DNA from: Arctopsyche grandis
Lineage: Eukaryota > Arthropoda > Insecta > Trichoptera > Hydropsychidae
Direction: 5' to 3'
Assembly: GCF_051622035.1 (NCBI RefSeq)
Contig: NC_135356.1
Location: 26,070,839 to 26,134,838 of the forward strand
Length of the DNA stretch: 64,000 bases
Shown here: positions 1-9,841 of the stretch, piece after piece
Layout: every line of letters starts with the position of its first letter
Numbering within the stretch: position 1 is the first letter of the stretch
Notes under the pieces: model-generated
What the model was told of the DNA's origin: nothing
Database searches by the model: none
What the model saw: only the letters and a program-made list of their open reading frames with translations
Translations under genes and position numbers: made by a program

Positions 1-675
1 GATCGCGAATCAACTTCCATCGCGCAACGTGTCCGAGATTCGGAGCCATTTGCCGCTTCATCTCCCCCTTGCCGATCCGTCATTCGATATTCCCGGTACA
101 GTGGATATGGTGATAGGCAGCGACGCCTATCATGCGATGTTACGCAATGGCAAACGTACCATTTTAGTTCCCTCCAAGTCACGCGGTGACAGAGGAGGAC
201 GCATCGCGATGATGAATACAGCTTTCGGCTGGATATTGGGCGGCTCTCTAGAAGCGCCCACAGTTTCAAGCGATTCTCGGAATTGCCATCACACAACGGG
301 TCGTGATCCGTTATCTTGTTTTGGCGCGAGACGTCCAGTCAAGACAGTTACGCGTCCCCTGGACGAATCGCGTATTTCCGCGGTACGAAGATTCCGCTTG
401 CCGAAGCGCAATGTACCCGCGCCCTTTAACCCTCACATCTTTCGACCTTCCCAACCGAGCTCCCATAACTCCTGGCCAGTTCCTAGTGGGTGCACCACTA
501 GTTGCGCAACAGCAGGAGGATCTGGTCGATCAGCTCGGAGCGAGGGTGCTACCACACCAGCACATGCAGCAGCGGCCCCTGGCAGACAGGGGCACAGGAG
601 TAGGTCCTACTACTCCTCCATCAGCAACACCAAGCGAGCAGTCCGGCGAGTAGCTCGACTGCCAGTCGAGCAGCA

Positions 676-678
<3 letters not shown>
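1..678 (+). pseudogene. BEL/Pao retrotransposon remnant (protease end plus integrase C-terminus)
   Basis: This stretch matches 46682-47359 of the fuller BEL/Pao element further right, with only about three base differences seen. It begins inside the DUF1758-type retropepsin region, after the active-site motif, which would lie left of the window. It then passes straight into the C-terminal part of integrase, read in another frame (303-653, with the typical ITPGQFLVGAPL motif). Most of pol (reverse transcriptase, RNase H, integrase core) is therefore missing here, as in the other copy. The homology stops at a (TA)n tract. A long open frame from 29 runs on through the microsatellite and minisatellite to 1255, but this is a chimera and not a gene. 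Family assignment is firm; no function is expected. Confidence 0.8.

Positions 679-737
<59 letters not shown>
679..737. repeat. (TA)n microsatellite at a rearrangement junction
   Basis: About 59 bp of pure TA. It joins the BEL internal region directly to the 53-bp minisatellite. In the sister copy these two are separated by about 1.9 kb (47360-49264), which includes the 3' LTR with its own (TA)n. Confidence 0.9.
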
Positions 738-739
<2 letters not shown>

Positions 740-1145
740 GGATGCGGCAGTGTGTTGCTGGCTCGTTGTTCGGCTATGTTCAGAAGGTCTCTGGTTGCGG
801 CAGTGTGTTGTTGGCTCGGCGTTCGGCTATGTTCAGAAGGTCTCTGGATGCGGCAGTGTGTTGTTGGCTCAGCGTTCGGCTATGTTCAGAAGGTCTCTGG
901 TTGCGGCAGTGTGTTGTTGGCTCAGCGTTCGGCTATGTTCAGAAGGTCTCTGGTTGCGGCAGTGTGTTGTTGGCTCGGCGTTCGGCTATGTTCAAAAGGT
1001 CTCTGGATGCGGCAGTGTGTTGCTGGCTCGTTGTTCGGCTATGTTCAGAAGGTCTCTGGTTGCGGCAGTGTGTTGCTGGCTCGTTGTTCGGCTATGTTCA
1101 GAAGGTCTCTGGATGCGGCAGTGTGTTACTGGCTCGTTCGGCTGG
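738..1145. repeat. 53-bp minisatellite, about 7.5 units
   Basis: A unit starting CTCTGGATGCGGCAGTGTG and ending ATGTTCAGAAGGT recurs every 53 bp with a few variant positions (gga/ggt, tgctggctcg/ttggctcggc/ttggctcagc). Since 53 is not a multiple of three, each unit is read in a different frame. All three forward frames stay open, so the long frames here are a property of the repeat and not evidence of protein. The array ends in unique sequence near 1145. A near-identical array is at 49205-49670. Confidence 0.9.
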
Positions 1146-1351
1146 TTGATCTTCCAAGTCCGCGTAGTGTAGTGGTGGCAGGTCAGGAGCTGGATGTCGA
1201 CTGGTCTGCTGCTGTGTGTCGACTGGCATTGTTTGGGTTGTACCTCCTTTTATAGTGTTTCTGGTATCGCCTGAACCATGGTGGTGGTTGTTGATGCGTA
1301 AGCGAGGAATGTGCTTTTGTCGAGGGGTAGAATTTTCTGGAATGATTGGCG

Positions 1352-1572
1352 CCGTTCCGCTCGATGTAGTTTAATGGCTGCGGTGTGCTTCGACCGGTTT
1401 GGTTCCGCTCGACTGGTAGGGGTGTTCCACTTGAGTTTAGTTTAATGGCTGCAGGTGTGCTTCGACTGGTTTGGTTCCGCTCGAGTGGTAGGGGTGGAAC
1501 TTTTTCGAAGGTTTTGGCACCGTTCCGCTTGAGTTTAGTTTAATGGCTGCAGGTGTGCTTCGACTGGTTTTG
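1352..1572. repeat. Second degenerate minisatellite, about three units
   Basis: Three unequal units (roughly 50, 72 and 100 bp) share the core GTTTAATGGCTGCAGGTGTG followed by CTTCGACTGGTTT and a GTTCCGCT motif. Spacing varies because some units carry extra bases. No coding capacity is supported. Repeated at about 49877-50097. Confidence 0.75.
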
Positions 1573-2046
1573 GGAATGTATTCTGCGTCGCAGTAAATGT
1601 TTTTGATGAATGTGACGAGATTCCCACAAACTAATAGGTTATTTACGTAAAGCATCCGACTCAAACACAAAACAGAAAACGTTTAGATTCATTCAAATGT
1701 AGCATGTATCAATGGCATTGACTCAATGCGAGTATCTAAAAATGTGTCGATTTGAAAATGTAATTGATATACATTTCTTCAATTTTCCCAAAATTTCCAT
1801 CGCCCAAAGTTCCCAGGGAAAAAAACCCGGTTTATTCCCAGGTCTTTTCCCGCTGGCACATCTCTAGCCATACATAGTGAGTGTGGCAAGCACGTAAATA
1901 CAAATCTCCAACACTCCCCATTGATTAGTGCTTGCCGATATATACAGTACAATATTAAAATACAAAATTCAAAACTCTCACCGAGTTTACATATACATCA
2001 TACATTCAATGATAATCAATTAAATATCTTCTTCTTCTTCATGTGC
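1573..2046. other. Non-coding spacer
   Basis: No gene is seen. Around 1815-1868 a stretch rich in GGGAAA/TTCCC, ending in GGCACATCTCTAGCC, resembles the terminus of an old DNA transposon, but no partner end was found. Confidence 0.5.
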
Positions 2047-2672
2047 TGTTCCGACCAATTGCCTTATGGTCGGCTTTCATGACCTTACGACCTCGAAACT
2101 GCCCGATGTTTTTTGTACTGGCCGCATTACCCCCGGTACACAGTCAGCGCTTTCAATTGAGCGCTTTTGAAGTGCGCGTTTCGAGATACTGAATTTCGTA
2201 TGAAAGCGCCCGAACGCGTACACACTCGGCCGACTGTGCCGACCGTTTCGACCGTTGCCGAGTGAACACATTTCTCGCAGTTCGTTTCCCCACTCCTGAA
2301 TCACCAGTTCGAGACTGGTGATGTTCATGATACATGGAGACGAGCTCCAGTATTCGGCCGGGATTGAAGTGAGGTAGCCTGGTCTGTCTTCGTATCGAAG
2401 GCATACAACGTAGCCATGTGTGTTGGTACTATAACCTCAAAACCACGCCGTGCTTGTTTGTTTGTACACAAACTTCGCCCCCCCTTTCCCTCTGCTTGCT
2501 CTCTGTACATGTTAATATAATCATTATAAAAAGATTAAAGACCTGTTTTAATTGATACATAATCTCCCGCCATTTTCCTTCTCCCCACATTACACTCACA
2601 CACATGCTGTACTTGAGGGAGAGGGAGACAGAGAGCCGACCACCAGCAAAGACCACGGATACGACTTTCTAC

Positions 2673-5393
2673 CAGTGGCGTATATTGGGTGTGTGCTAGG
2701 TGTGCGGCGCACACCCGTGAAAACCAAAGACCACATAAAGTAGTATTTTAATACAAAATAATGTGTTGTTGTATAAGCAGGCATTGATGTGTATGGTGTA
2801 TTTACCGCGTGCGCTAAATGTATGGTGTATGGTGTGGTGTGCAGTCTGCAGCGTGTTGTGTGATGTTAGATGTAGTTTGTGCGCCGCGACGAGAGAATAC
2901 CTATGCCGTGCAGCAAATTGGTGGGTTTGGTTGGAGTGTGCAGGCGGATATTCGCTTGTATAGGTTTGTTCGCGATATTAAGACGTACGGTGTGCTACGA
3001 CTTCAGAGCACCACGCACCGCACCGCACCACTCGGCAATTGACCGAATGCGATGCGGCACGTGGTCTCGTACTTTTTCGCACATTCGTATTTTTATGGTC
3101 ATATTATTACCTCTAATAACTAATAATGGCTAACAGTGTTCAAGACATTTTAACTATTCCGTTTTCAAATAGAAGTTTTGAGATAAAATTAAAAATAATT
3201 AAAGATGGGAAACCGTGTCCGTCTCTTCCAAATTTATCCAGTTTGCATAAAGAAAAAACAAAAGTTTACACTAGACATTTTTGCGTTTCAAATTATAAAA
3301 AATTCGAATGGATTACAGGCTGTGAAATTCGATCCAAACTTTTCTGCTGGCCATGTTTATTGTTCTCCAAATATATTAATGTGTGGAACAAAGAAGGATT
3401 TGCTGATCTCAACCATTTGACAGCAGCACTGAAGAAACACAAAGGATCGCAGGCACACGTTCAATCATTTCTTTCCATACAAATGTTTGGCAAACAACGA
3501 ATCGACGTATTAATTGACAGTCAACGTAAAGCCGAAATAAGTCGACATAATGAACAAGTAAATAAAAATAGAGATGTTTTAAAACGAATTATTAACGCAA
3601 TAATCTATCTAGGAAAACAAGAACTGTCCCTGCGAGGTCACGACGAGTCATGTAATTCCGTAAACAAAGGCAATTACATTGAATATCTAAATGCTCTTCG
3701 AGAATATGATTCTGTTTTAGATACTCATTTAAATACTGCTACTACCTTTCGTGGTACTTCTCCAAGTATACAAAATGACATAATCGAAGCAATCTCTCAT
3801 GTTATTAAAGTTCATATAAAAAATGAAGTAGAGTCAGCAAGTTTTGTTGCTATTATTCTCGATGAAACTTCAGATATAATGACAAAATCACAGCTCTCAA
3901 CAGTTTTACGTTTTGTATGTAAAGGCAATGTACATGAACGGTTTATTAGTTTTACAGACGTTAGTGCTGATAAAACATCTAATGGTCTATTCTAATGGTG
4001 AACATAGTTGAAGAATTTAAAATTCAAGACAAATTGGTTGGACAGACTTATGATGGAGCAAGTGTAATGAGTGGACACGTAAATGGTTTGCAATCCAAAG
4101 TCCTCAATGCTTATCCTTTTGCTCTTTTTACACACTGATATGCTCATGTATTGAATTTAGTATTGCAGCAAGGTCTTTCTGATATTAAATAAAGTAAATC
4201 ATTTTTTCAAACTTTAAATGGATTGTCTACATACTTTTCAAAATCTTCCAAAAGAGTATTCGCTTTACAGGAATTTGTGACAAAAATACTTCCCTCTGTA
4301 GCACCCACAAGGTGGAATTTTACATCTCGTTTAAGTAGCACAGTACAACAATACAGAAGTCAATTTACATATTTTTTTTCGACATGTTATAGAAAATTGT
4401 GAATTATGGGACACAGATACTGTTATAAAAGCACGAGGGTTTTTAGGCTTTTTAGAGGATTTTCAAACAATTAAACTTCTTCAATTTTTTTCAAAACTGT
4501 TTGGAATAACTGATGTTTTGTATAACATTCTTCAATCTAAATCTTCGGACGTTTTATATTGTTGTAAAAAAATTAATGATGTTTTGCAGCAACTGAAATA
4601 CGAAAGGTATAATAATTTTGAAATGTTATGGAATAATGATTTAAATGAAAAAAATGATGATCATGATCGTAGGCCACAAAGATTAAAAAATTATTCAGAA
4701 GTAGAAGATAAAACTTCATTTCGTCAATTATATTTCAAAATAGTTGATAGCATAATCGCACAAGTCGAATGTAGATATTCTTCACTTTCCAAATTAGAAT
4801 ATTTCCACCTTCTTTGTAATGATAAATATGACGAATATAAAGAAAATTTTCCAAATGTTTTAATTAATAAATTAAAAGATTTTTATGGATCACTGTTTGA
4901 TTATATTCGATTGAAAAACGAACTCATTGTGCTATATTCCAGCTCTGAATTTTCAGAGAAACCTGTTCATGAATTAATACAATTCATGACAAAAAATAAC
5001 CTCGAATCTGGTTTTAAAGAGGTGTTTAAGCTGGGAGAATTAATATTAACGATACCAAGCAGTACAGCTTCAGCAGAACGGTCTTTTTCGGCGCTGAAAA
5101 GAATAAAAACTTGCTATAGAGGTACGCAAGGTCAAGATAGATTATGTGGCCTTAGCTTAATTTCAATAGAAAAAAAGTTATTGGTGGAATTAAAACAGAA
5201 AGACACATTCTATGCAGACGTGATTGAAAAGTTTATGTCTCAGAAACGTCGCATTGAACTTATGTATAAATAACTAATAAATTAAACATTTTTGTAATGC
5301 AAAACGAGTATTTTTTTTTAATTGCTAATTTTATACCCTACGCCCTACGGCATACACAGCACACCCGGTATTAACACCCACCGTCCGCCACTG
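2673..5393 (+). mobile_element. Complete hAT-superfamily element, 2721 bp
   Basis: The element starts CAGTGGCGTA and ends TCCGCCACTG, i.e. imperfect terminal inverted repeats of the CAGTGGCG type. It is flanked by an exact 8-bp target-site duplication CTTTCTAC (2665-2672 and 5394-5401), the size expected for hAT. It carries a plus-strand transposase pseudogene. It sits inside an old BEL-type solo LTR and is copied exactly at 51198-53918. Confidence 0.93.
3126..5273 (+). pseudogene. hAT transposase of ZMYM1-like (TTF zinc finger) type, broken
   Basis: The first open part (3126-3995, 289 aa) has a TTF-type zinc finger around residues 50-110 (RHFCVSNY, FCWPCLLFS, DLNHLTAALKKHKGSQAH) and then the DUF4371-like RNase-H fold start with IILDETSD, whose aspartate is a predicted catalytic residue. 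A frameshift at about 3993 moves the second acidic motif (YDGASVMSG) to another frame. In-frame stops follow at about 4138 and 4190, and another frameshift lies near 4375. The last part (4518-5273, 251 aa) ends with the hAT dimerisation motif (SSTASAERSFSALKRIK). The order of domains and the total length fit a full-length transposase. The lesions make it inactive, though the flanking repeats remain intact. Confidence 0.92.
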
Positions 5394-5524
5394 CTTTCTA
5401 CGACACCGTGGGGGAAACCACGCCACACTACCGCCGAGCAACTACAAATTACAAATTATAGGTGGCATCTCGATTGAGAATGCCTGGCGTCCGAACAATT
5501 ATTATGTACATTTATGTATGTGCC

Positions 5525-5703
5525 GGTTATTATGAAATTGGAATAAGTCATATATTTCATTTTTAAATAAAATATTTATAAAAATATATGTATACTGTAT
5601 ACATATATTTACTTTATCGATGTATGTAGTAACAATAGATGAAGTTTAGTAATCATGAGAAAATTCGAACTCGAGATTGACTTATTCCAATTTAATAATA
5701 ACC
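5525..5703. mobile_element. MITE-like element, about 179 bp, with 25-bp inverted ends
   Basis: The left arm (5526-5550, GGTTATTATGAAATTGGAAT then AAGTCA) is the reverse complement of the right arm (5678-5702) with one mismatch. The inside is AT-rich with no frame. Part of the interior (about 5614-5677, GTAGTAACAATAGATGAAG then AATTCGAACTCGAG) recurs at about 30553-30625 inside another element, so this is a dispersed sequence. No clear target-site duplication was established. Copied at 54050-54228. Confidence 0.65.
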
Positions 5704-6310
5704 AGCACAATTATTGTCCGAGCCAAAAACCCTCATGGCCGTTGGTTGTCCTCTTACGGCTTCGGCTCCTGTTTTCTCTCTTTTACTCTGATCATCTGTC
5801 AGTCGCTCCAGAGTCTCCCGTGGGTCCGGCGCCCGGTGATCCCGGCGCAGACCGCCAGATGCAGCGTCCCTCGTAAAAGCCGGCCTCGAACTAAGGCAGG
5901 CTGGCCCCGTGATCCGCCCAAGCGATCACGGCGAGCGCTCATTGGCATCATAGAAGCCCTCCGAGGAGTATGGCTTCTTCCATAATCGTGCCTCACCGAC
6001 TATGTCTACCGACTATACTCGAACACGGCGAGCTCTCAGACGCTCGTGAGACTCCGACCGAGAGGGTCTTGGCGTGGCTGGTCTACCCTTCCTGACCAGC
6101 CACAGCCTCCGCCATAAAGGGGCACAGGCGCCGAGAAACTTCCCGGCGTGCCATCTATTCATCAATAAAAACGAGATCATAACCGTTACTCTTTGTATAA
6201 TTCCCCCACCCCGCACCGTTCCAGAGCAAGCTGATCGAGACGACGACACACACACACACACAGCCGCTGGTCACCCATACATATACACACATTACAGCTG
6301 CTGAAGCTAT
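5704..6310 (-). repeat. GC-rich interspersed repeat, inverted relative to 18800-19600
   Basis: The segment is much more GC-rich than its surroundings. It matches, as reverse complement, the block around 18800-19600: the CCACAGCCTCCGCCATAAAG block, CTCACGAGCGTCTGAGAGC, the CGATCAGCTTGCTCTGGAAC block and GAACGATAGCTGCAG all recur. Short frames exist on both strands but none shows a recognisable domain. It is probably part of a retroelement; the class is unknown. Copied at 54229-54835. Confidence 0.7.
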
Positions 6311-6508
6311 CGTTCAATTATAAAGAAAATTGTTAAAAATAAACAATTTTTTGTTTAAAAGTTCCCTTTTTTATTTACTAACCTCATCTTATTTGACTAT
6401 ACATATATAACAGTTGACAACCTTAACTTACGCATGCCCGGGAAACTACGTCCGGGGAGTGTAGGGGGTAAGATGTTGGTAAACGGACTACTAGTCATAT
6501 GTGAACCA

Positions 6509-6832
6509 GTCACAGGACAACCGGTCGCTCTAGATTGGTCACACGTGATCACCCGTCACACTAAAACTGGTCACGATAAAACTGGTCACACTGAAAAATT
6601 AGTCACGAAAAAACCGGTCACACCCAAAAATTCGACCAATTTTTAATTTTTGGGTGTGACCAGTTTTTTCGTGACCAATTTTCGGGTGTTACCAGTTTTC
6701 TCGTGACCAGTTTTAGGGTGTGACCAGTTTTCTCGTGACCAGTTTTAGGTTGTGACCAGTTTTCTCGTGACCAGTTTTAGTGTGACGGGTGATCACGCGT
6801 GACCGATTTAGAGCGACCGGTTGTCCTGTGAC
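6509..6832. mobile_element. Foldback (long hairpin) MITE, 324 bp
   Basis: The ends GTCACAGGACAACCGGTCGC and its reverse complement open a nearly perfect hairpin that runs through most of the element (TGATCACCCGTCACACTAAA also has its complement near 6777-6796). The inner part is built from short repeats of GTGACCAGTTTT with CTCG spacers, 4-5 copies on the right arm. No protein-coding content. Flanking duplication is not clear. Copied at 55034-55357. Confidence 0.8.
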
Positions 6833-7403
6833 CTTTCGCCCCCATACCAATATAAATTAATCATATGAAAGATGCATGTTGAGTTGCATCAAGTATGCCT
6901 ACTACTCAAACGAGTATTGAGCAACTATTTCAGCGTTGAAATTAATTTGAAGCGAGAAGAGGCAAACAATAACGGATGATTTGCCATATAGCTTGTTGAA
7001 AACTATTTATGTTTAATTTAATATTTGTACACATAATTCATTGTACAGTTTTTAATCTGGAGCACAGAGCGAAATATGGAGCAGAGCTGGAGCAAAAACT
7101 TCCATACTGAAGTGAAGCTGGAGTGGAATAATGAAAATAATGGCCTTCTCTAATCCTCTGCAAATTAATTCTAAACTTATTCTAAAAAATTATAAAGCAT
7201 TCAACGAGGGACAGCAACTTAGATGATTATCATTTTTCATTATAGATTCTATAAAAATTTAACGCAAGACTTATATTTTACCGTGTCAATCAGAATGAAT
7301 TTGAGTGAGCTTTGTCCATGTTTTATTCTCAGTGCCATATACTAGACTAAAACTAGGTATCCTCCTTTGAATTTTTTTTCTCTCCTAAATCACAGAATAG
7401 ATT
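6833..7403. other. AT-rich non-coding DNA
   Basis: No open frame with recognisable content, no splice structure and no repeat boundary could be defined here. Confidence 0.6.
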
Positions 7404-7614
7404 GAGCTGAAACAATGAAAATAATGAAAAAACTGAAAAAACCGAAAAAACTGAAAAAATGAAAAAAATGAAAAAACTGAAAAAATGAAAAAAATGATAA
7501 AACTGAAGAAATGAAAAAACGGAAAAAATGAAAAAACTGAAAAAATGATAAAAAAATGAAAAAACTGAAAAAATGAAAAAAATGAAAAAACTGAAAAAAT
7601 GAAAAATATGAAAA
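7404..7614. repeat. A-rich low-complexity array
   Basis: Irregular runs of GAAAAAACT and GAAAAAATG repeat for about 210 bp. The minus strand reads as poly-Phe frames of nearly 100 codons, which reflect base composition only. Copied at 55929-56139. Confidence 0.85.
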
Positions 7615-7971
7615 AAAAAAATTGTTCCCCATACTGGTTGAGGGTTGATCGTCCGTCACATATATACAAATATACAAATATATATATTTAGCGACAGTCC
7701 GTTTTTATATATAGTATTCCAAATAAATTATTTATTAAATATGTTTTTCCAATCTGAAGTAATACTTTTATTATTTTGTTTATCGTATTTTTTTCCAAAA
7801 CTGTTCAGTGTAGCAAAGTGAACTTTCTTACCTTTTAGTTTCAGTTTAAAGTGAGATAACACGATAAATTTGCTGAAGATCATGGTATTTTATAATTATA
7901 GTAATAATTTAAAAAAATATATACAAATCGGACGACCGGAAATGGAACTGTTCAATCAAAATGTCAAGAAC
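7615..7971. other. Non-coding; left edge of the duplicated unit
   Basis: No gene seen. Homology with unit 2 (27184 onward) and with the inverted piece at 42553-42906 begins at about 7935 with GGAAATGGAACTGTTCA. Confidence 0.6.
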
Positions 7972-8164
7972 GGTGACCTGAAAAATGCAATCGAGATAGT
8001 TGCACTCTCCAAACACCCAAAATGCGTCAGGGGGTAGTTGTATGTTATCCGAGGGCGCTAACCTTTTTTGTGAAATTCTATTGCGTAAGTTATTTTTGAG
8101 CGCCTTTGAAAATTAGAAAATTGCGCTACTATTCAGTGCAATTTAGTGCATCTTTCAGGGAACC
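7972..8164. mobile_element. 193-bp MITE with 9-bp target-site duplication
   Basis: The ends GGTGACCTGAAAAATGCA and TGCATCTTTCAGGGAACC form an 18-bp inverted repeat with a few mismatches. GTCAAGAAC is duplicated exactly on both sides (7963-7971 and 8165-8173). Unit 2 (27215-27223) and the inverted piece (42872-42880) each have a single GTCAAGAAC and no element, so both are empty sites. A 9-bp duplication is typical of Mutator-like elements, but the family is not certain. Confidence 0.88.
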
Positions 8165-8371
8165 GTCAAGAACATGCATCTTTATGCATTATCATGGAAT
8201 CGTAAAAATTACCTGGAGACACACTTTTTCAATACTGATTCATTCTGTAAGTTTCATTGTTGCATAAACGTGTTGCATTTCAATTTATGTTTTTTTTTTA
8301 TCATAAAAGCATCAGAAGAAAATTTATTAAGTGGATTTATTCTAGAAGTTTTATTGCATGTAGTAATTATT

Positions 8372-9163
8372 CATGACAAATTAACCCATGCACTAAACCA
8401 AACTGGGATAAATGCAAAGGATATCGCCCTTTTGAAGAACCTATATTGGAACCAATCTACTGTTGTGAAGGTTGAAGACTTGGAAACCGAAAAAGTAGAA
8501 ATTAGTCGAGGGGTACGGCAGGGATGTGTATTGTCACCCATGCTCTTCAATCTGTATTCGGAAATGGTGTTCAACCAGACAGTCGATAGTCGAATAGGAG
8601 TAAAAATAGACGGCGAAATTATAAATAATATCCGTTTCGCTGATGATACGGCAATATTGACTGAGAGTGCCGAAGACCTGCAATCGTTATTGATCGCAAT
8701 TGATCATTCATGTCAAAAATGGGGTCTGTCTATTAATATCAACAAGACAAAATCAATGGTCATATGTAAAGAAAAGACGGATCCATTAAACCTGAGTGTG
8801 CGCGGACAAATGATTGAACAGGTCGAACAATACGAATACCTAGGAGCAATGATCAATACGGACGTCAGTTCCGAAATGGAGATAAGAAGAAGGATCGAAA
8901 TAGCAAGAAATGCCTTCGGCAGCATGAAAAATGTTTTGTGTTGTCGAAAGTTTTCTATGAAATTGCGCTTAAGAGTCCTGCACTCCTATGTTTGGTCGGT
9001 GTTGCTGTACGGATGCGAAACGTGGACACTGTTAGTGGCATCCATGAACAGGATAGAGTCCTTTGAAATGTGGTGTTACCGGAGGATGCACGGGCCATAA
9101 ACGATGTCTGCCCATGGTAGTCGCCTACGTCCGAATACGGATTCGGCATTAGAAGAAGAAAAA
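8372..9163 (+). mobile_element. 5'-truncated non-LTR retrotransposon with reverse transcriptase fragment
   Basis: Reading from 8372 to 9100 gives a reverse transcriptase from the fingers/palm onward: RGVRQGCVLSPMLFNLYSE, then FADDTA (catalytic aspartates at about 8639-8644), the SININKTKSM block, and the C-terminal LLYGCETWTL and FEMWCYRRM blocks. The insert ends with a GAAGAAGAAAAA tail and is flanked by a 9-bp duplication GTAATTATT (8363-8371, 9164-9172). Unit 2 has one copy of that 9-mer (27417-27425) and no insert. These are the marks of target-primed insertion with 5' truncation. The frame upstream of 8372 is host sequence read by chance. The clade is not certain. Confidence 0.92.
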
Positions 9164-9763
9164 GTAATTATTAATTTAATGTATTTTTATGTACTATCTA
9201 CATTTTTTAAAAAAAAAAAATGTAGATCATTATTTTTGTCGAAATATACTTTTTTGACATTGATTTATTTGTTATTATTGAGTCGTTAAGAACTACACAA
9301 TCTCCTTTTTACTTTTTTTATATAGGTATAATAACTTTTCAATAGTCTGAAATATGGAATGTCCTAACAAAATATATACATAGGTAAAATGATAATAATT
9401 AAATGAAAAATTTTCATTATATCCTTAATCTTATATTATTTTTATTATATTTAGAGAATGATTTTCTTCAGCAATTATTATTTAGGAAATCAAAGTAGTG
9501 ACGCACCCAAAGTTTTCCAAAAAAAAGAAACATGACTGAAGTTAATTTAAAATCCTTATTAAGGGATCGTAAGATACCGTACCATATATATCACGAGTGT
9601 TTTTATATGGGAGCCCTTCGATTTTGATCCTAGAATAATTTTGAGCCAATTTAAAACTAGTCTAGGATCTCAGTTAGGGTACTTTGAGATGGTATACCAA
9701 ATTTGGTGATTTCAAGTCAAAAACTGCGGCTGTGCGTAGCAGACATGCACATAAACCTATACA

Positions 9764-9793
9764 CACACACACACACTCACACACCATGCACAC

Positions 9794-9839
<46 letters not shown>
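9764..9839. repeat. (CA)n and (TA)n microsatellites
   Basis: A short CA run (9764-9784) is followed by about 42 bp of TA. In unit 2 the corresponding TA tract has expanded to about 350 bp (28590-28946). Confidence 0.9.

Positions 9840-9841
<2 letters not shown>

Larger units (their letters stand above)
2047..5497 (+). mobile_element. Diverged solo LTR of BEL/Pao type, split by a hAT element
   Basis: 2047-2672 and 5394-5497 together align block by block with the BEL LTR at 44202-44933. Shared blocks are the TGTT start, CGGCTTTC.TG.CCTTACGACC, GGAGAC.AGCTCCAGTAT, CTGTCTTCGT, the C-run followed by CTGCTTG.TCTCTGTA, the GAGCAGCCGAC-like block, and an end reading ...CCTGGCGTCCGAACA against ...CCTGGAGTCTGTACA. 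Identity is clearly much lower than between the two LTRs of the 44 kb element, so this is an older relative. No internal BEL sequence flanks it, hence solo LTR. No convincing target-site duplication was found. The interruption from 2673 to 5393 is the hAT element listed separately. Confidence 0.7.

Noticed and set aside
738-1145. Possible CRISPR-like array because of regular 53-bp spacing
   Set aside because: Units are tandem without unique spacers, and the genome is clearly eukaryotic. It is a minisatellite.
29-1255. A 408-codon open frame starting in BEL sequence
   Set aside because: It runs from the protease end through integrase DNA in the wrong frame, then through a TA tract and a minisatellite. 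It is a chimera of repeats with no consistent domain structure.
7385-7677. Two minus-strand frames of about 95 codons rich in Phe
   Set aside because: They come from GAAAAAA runs read on the other strand; low-complexity only.
8174-8371. N-terminal 66 codons in frame with the LINE RT
   Set aside because: The target-site duplication shows the LINE starts at 8372; the upstream bases are unit sequence also present in unit 2 without RT.
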